Assembly (NCBI GenBank): GCA_013041785.1 | Contig: JABDRK010000122.1 | Location: 1-6,240 of the forward strand | Source: Eudoraea sp. | Lineage (GTDB): Bacteria > Bacteroidota > Bacteroidia > Flavobacteriales > Flavobacteriaceae | Direction of reading: 5' to 3' | DNA: 6,240 nucleotides | Part shown: positions 6,028 through 6,240 of the stretch, piece by piece | Layout of the letters: each line of letters begins with the position of its first letter | Position numbering within the stretch: the first letter of the stretch is position 1 | Program-made: the position numbers and the translations under genes | The notes under the pieces: model-generated | The model's input: the letters and a program-made list of their open reading frames with translations, nothing else | What the model was told of the DNA's origin: nothing | Databases searched by the model: none

Positions 6028-6240
6028 ATGCGTGATCCGGACTTGCTTCATTATTTGGAAACCTTTGTTACCCCCCAAAGGAGGCAGCGGTTTATTGACA
6101 TCCTCGAACTGCGCACGCGTTTTATCACTGTAGCCGTGGAGGATGTTTTTCAGATGCATAACAGCAGTGCGGTTATACGCAGTTGTGAGGTCTTTGGGAT
6201 ACAGGATTGCCATTTAATTGAAGCCCGGTTCGGAAAGCGT
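6028..6240 (+). CDS. trmH: TrmH/SpoU-family RNA 2'-O-methyltransferase, N-terminal part
   Basis: This gene is partial: 71 codons are open to the right edge. The product begins MRDPDLLHYLETFVTPQRRQRF and continues with ITVAVEDVFQMHNSSAVIRSCEVFGIQDCHLIE. This matches the start of tRNA (guanosine-18-2'-O)-methyltransferase TrmH, an S-adenosylmethionine-dependent SPOUT enzyme. Motif 1 is NSSAVIRSCEVFG (45-57), in which Arg51 corresponds to the conserved catalytic Arg. The SAM-binding trefoil knot lies outside the window. The start is firm: reading upstream in frame, a TGA (5992-5994) comes before any ATG, GTG or TTG. Some flavobacteria carry several SpoU paralogues, so the exact RNA target (G18 of tRNA) is probable rather than certain. 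Confidence 0.88.
   Translation, partial: MRDPDLLHYLETFVTPQRRQRFIDILELRTRFITVAVEDVFQMHNSSAVIRSCEVFGIQDCHLIEARFGKR

Noticed and set aside
5628..6035. A 135-codon plus-strand open frame opposite the sirtuin gene
   Set aside because: It is antisense to well-conserved Sir2 motifs, and the product has no plausible domain.
1..6240. A new defence, mobile or biosynthetic system
   Set aside because: All reading frames with coding character belong to recognisable chromosomal families. There are no repeat arrays, integrases, transposases, toxin-antitoxin pairs or nuclease cassettes.

Overview
The window looks like an ordinary chromosomal stretch from a member of the Bacteroidota, most likely a marine Flavobacteriaceae. 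The evidence is the set of protein families (Bacteroidota-type S41 lipoprotein protease, DUF4252 proteins, a haem_bd-type CxxCH protein, a PurB-linked helical protein), leaders with A-rich sequence and no clear Shine-Dalgarno, TAnnTTTG-like promoter boxes, and an acidic stretch behind a lipoprotein cysteine. I see no mobile element, CRISPR array, tRNA, rRNA or phage gene.

Layout. (1) 1-411, minus: the N-terminal part of a lipoprotein protease of the S41 (C-terminal processing peptidase) family, running off the left edge. (2) About 571-2751, plus: a four-gene cassette made of an ECF sigma factor, a small single-pass membrane protein overlapping it (probable anti-sigma factor), and two DUF4252 proteins, one with a cleavable signal peptide and one a lipoprotein. 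A textbook ECF-type promoter (TGTAAC-N16-CGTC) stands before the sigma gene, which suggests autoregulation. A strong hairpin terminator at 2773-2808 closes the cassette. (3) 2819-4817, minus: purB (adenylosuccinate lyase) preceded by an uncharacterised all-helical protein of about 189 residues. (4) 4850-5323, plus: a membrane-anchored protein with one c-type haem motif. (5) 5286-5981, minus: a Sir2-family NAD-dependent protein deacylase, overlapping the haem gene tail to tail by 38 bp. (6) 6028-6240, plus: the first 71 codons of a TrmH/SpoU-family RNA 2'-O-methyltransferase, running off the right edge.

How they work together. Only the sigma cassette is a clear functional unit: an envelope signal probably releases the sigma factor from the membrane protein, the sigma factor reads its own promoter, and the output includes two small envelope proteins of unknown function. 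The remaining genes are housekeeping (purine synthesis, protein deacylation, RNA methylation) or envelope redox genes and are not obviously linked to the cassette.

Novelty. I found no clearly new system. The points most worth a second look are the ECF/DUF4252 cassette with its promoter and a repeated TGTAACA element, the sirtuin that has lost most of its zinc ligands, a probable non-ATG start in the gene next to purB, and a predicted leaderless trmH transcript.
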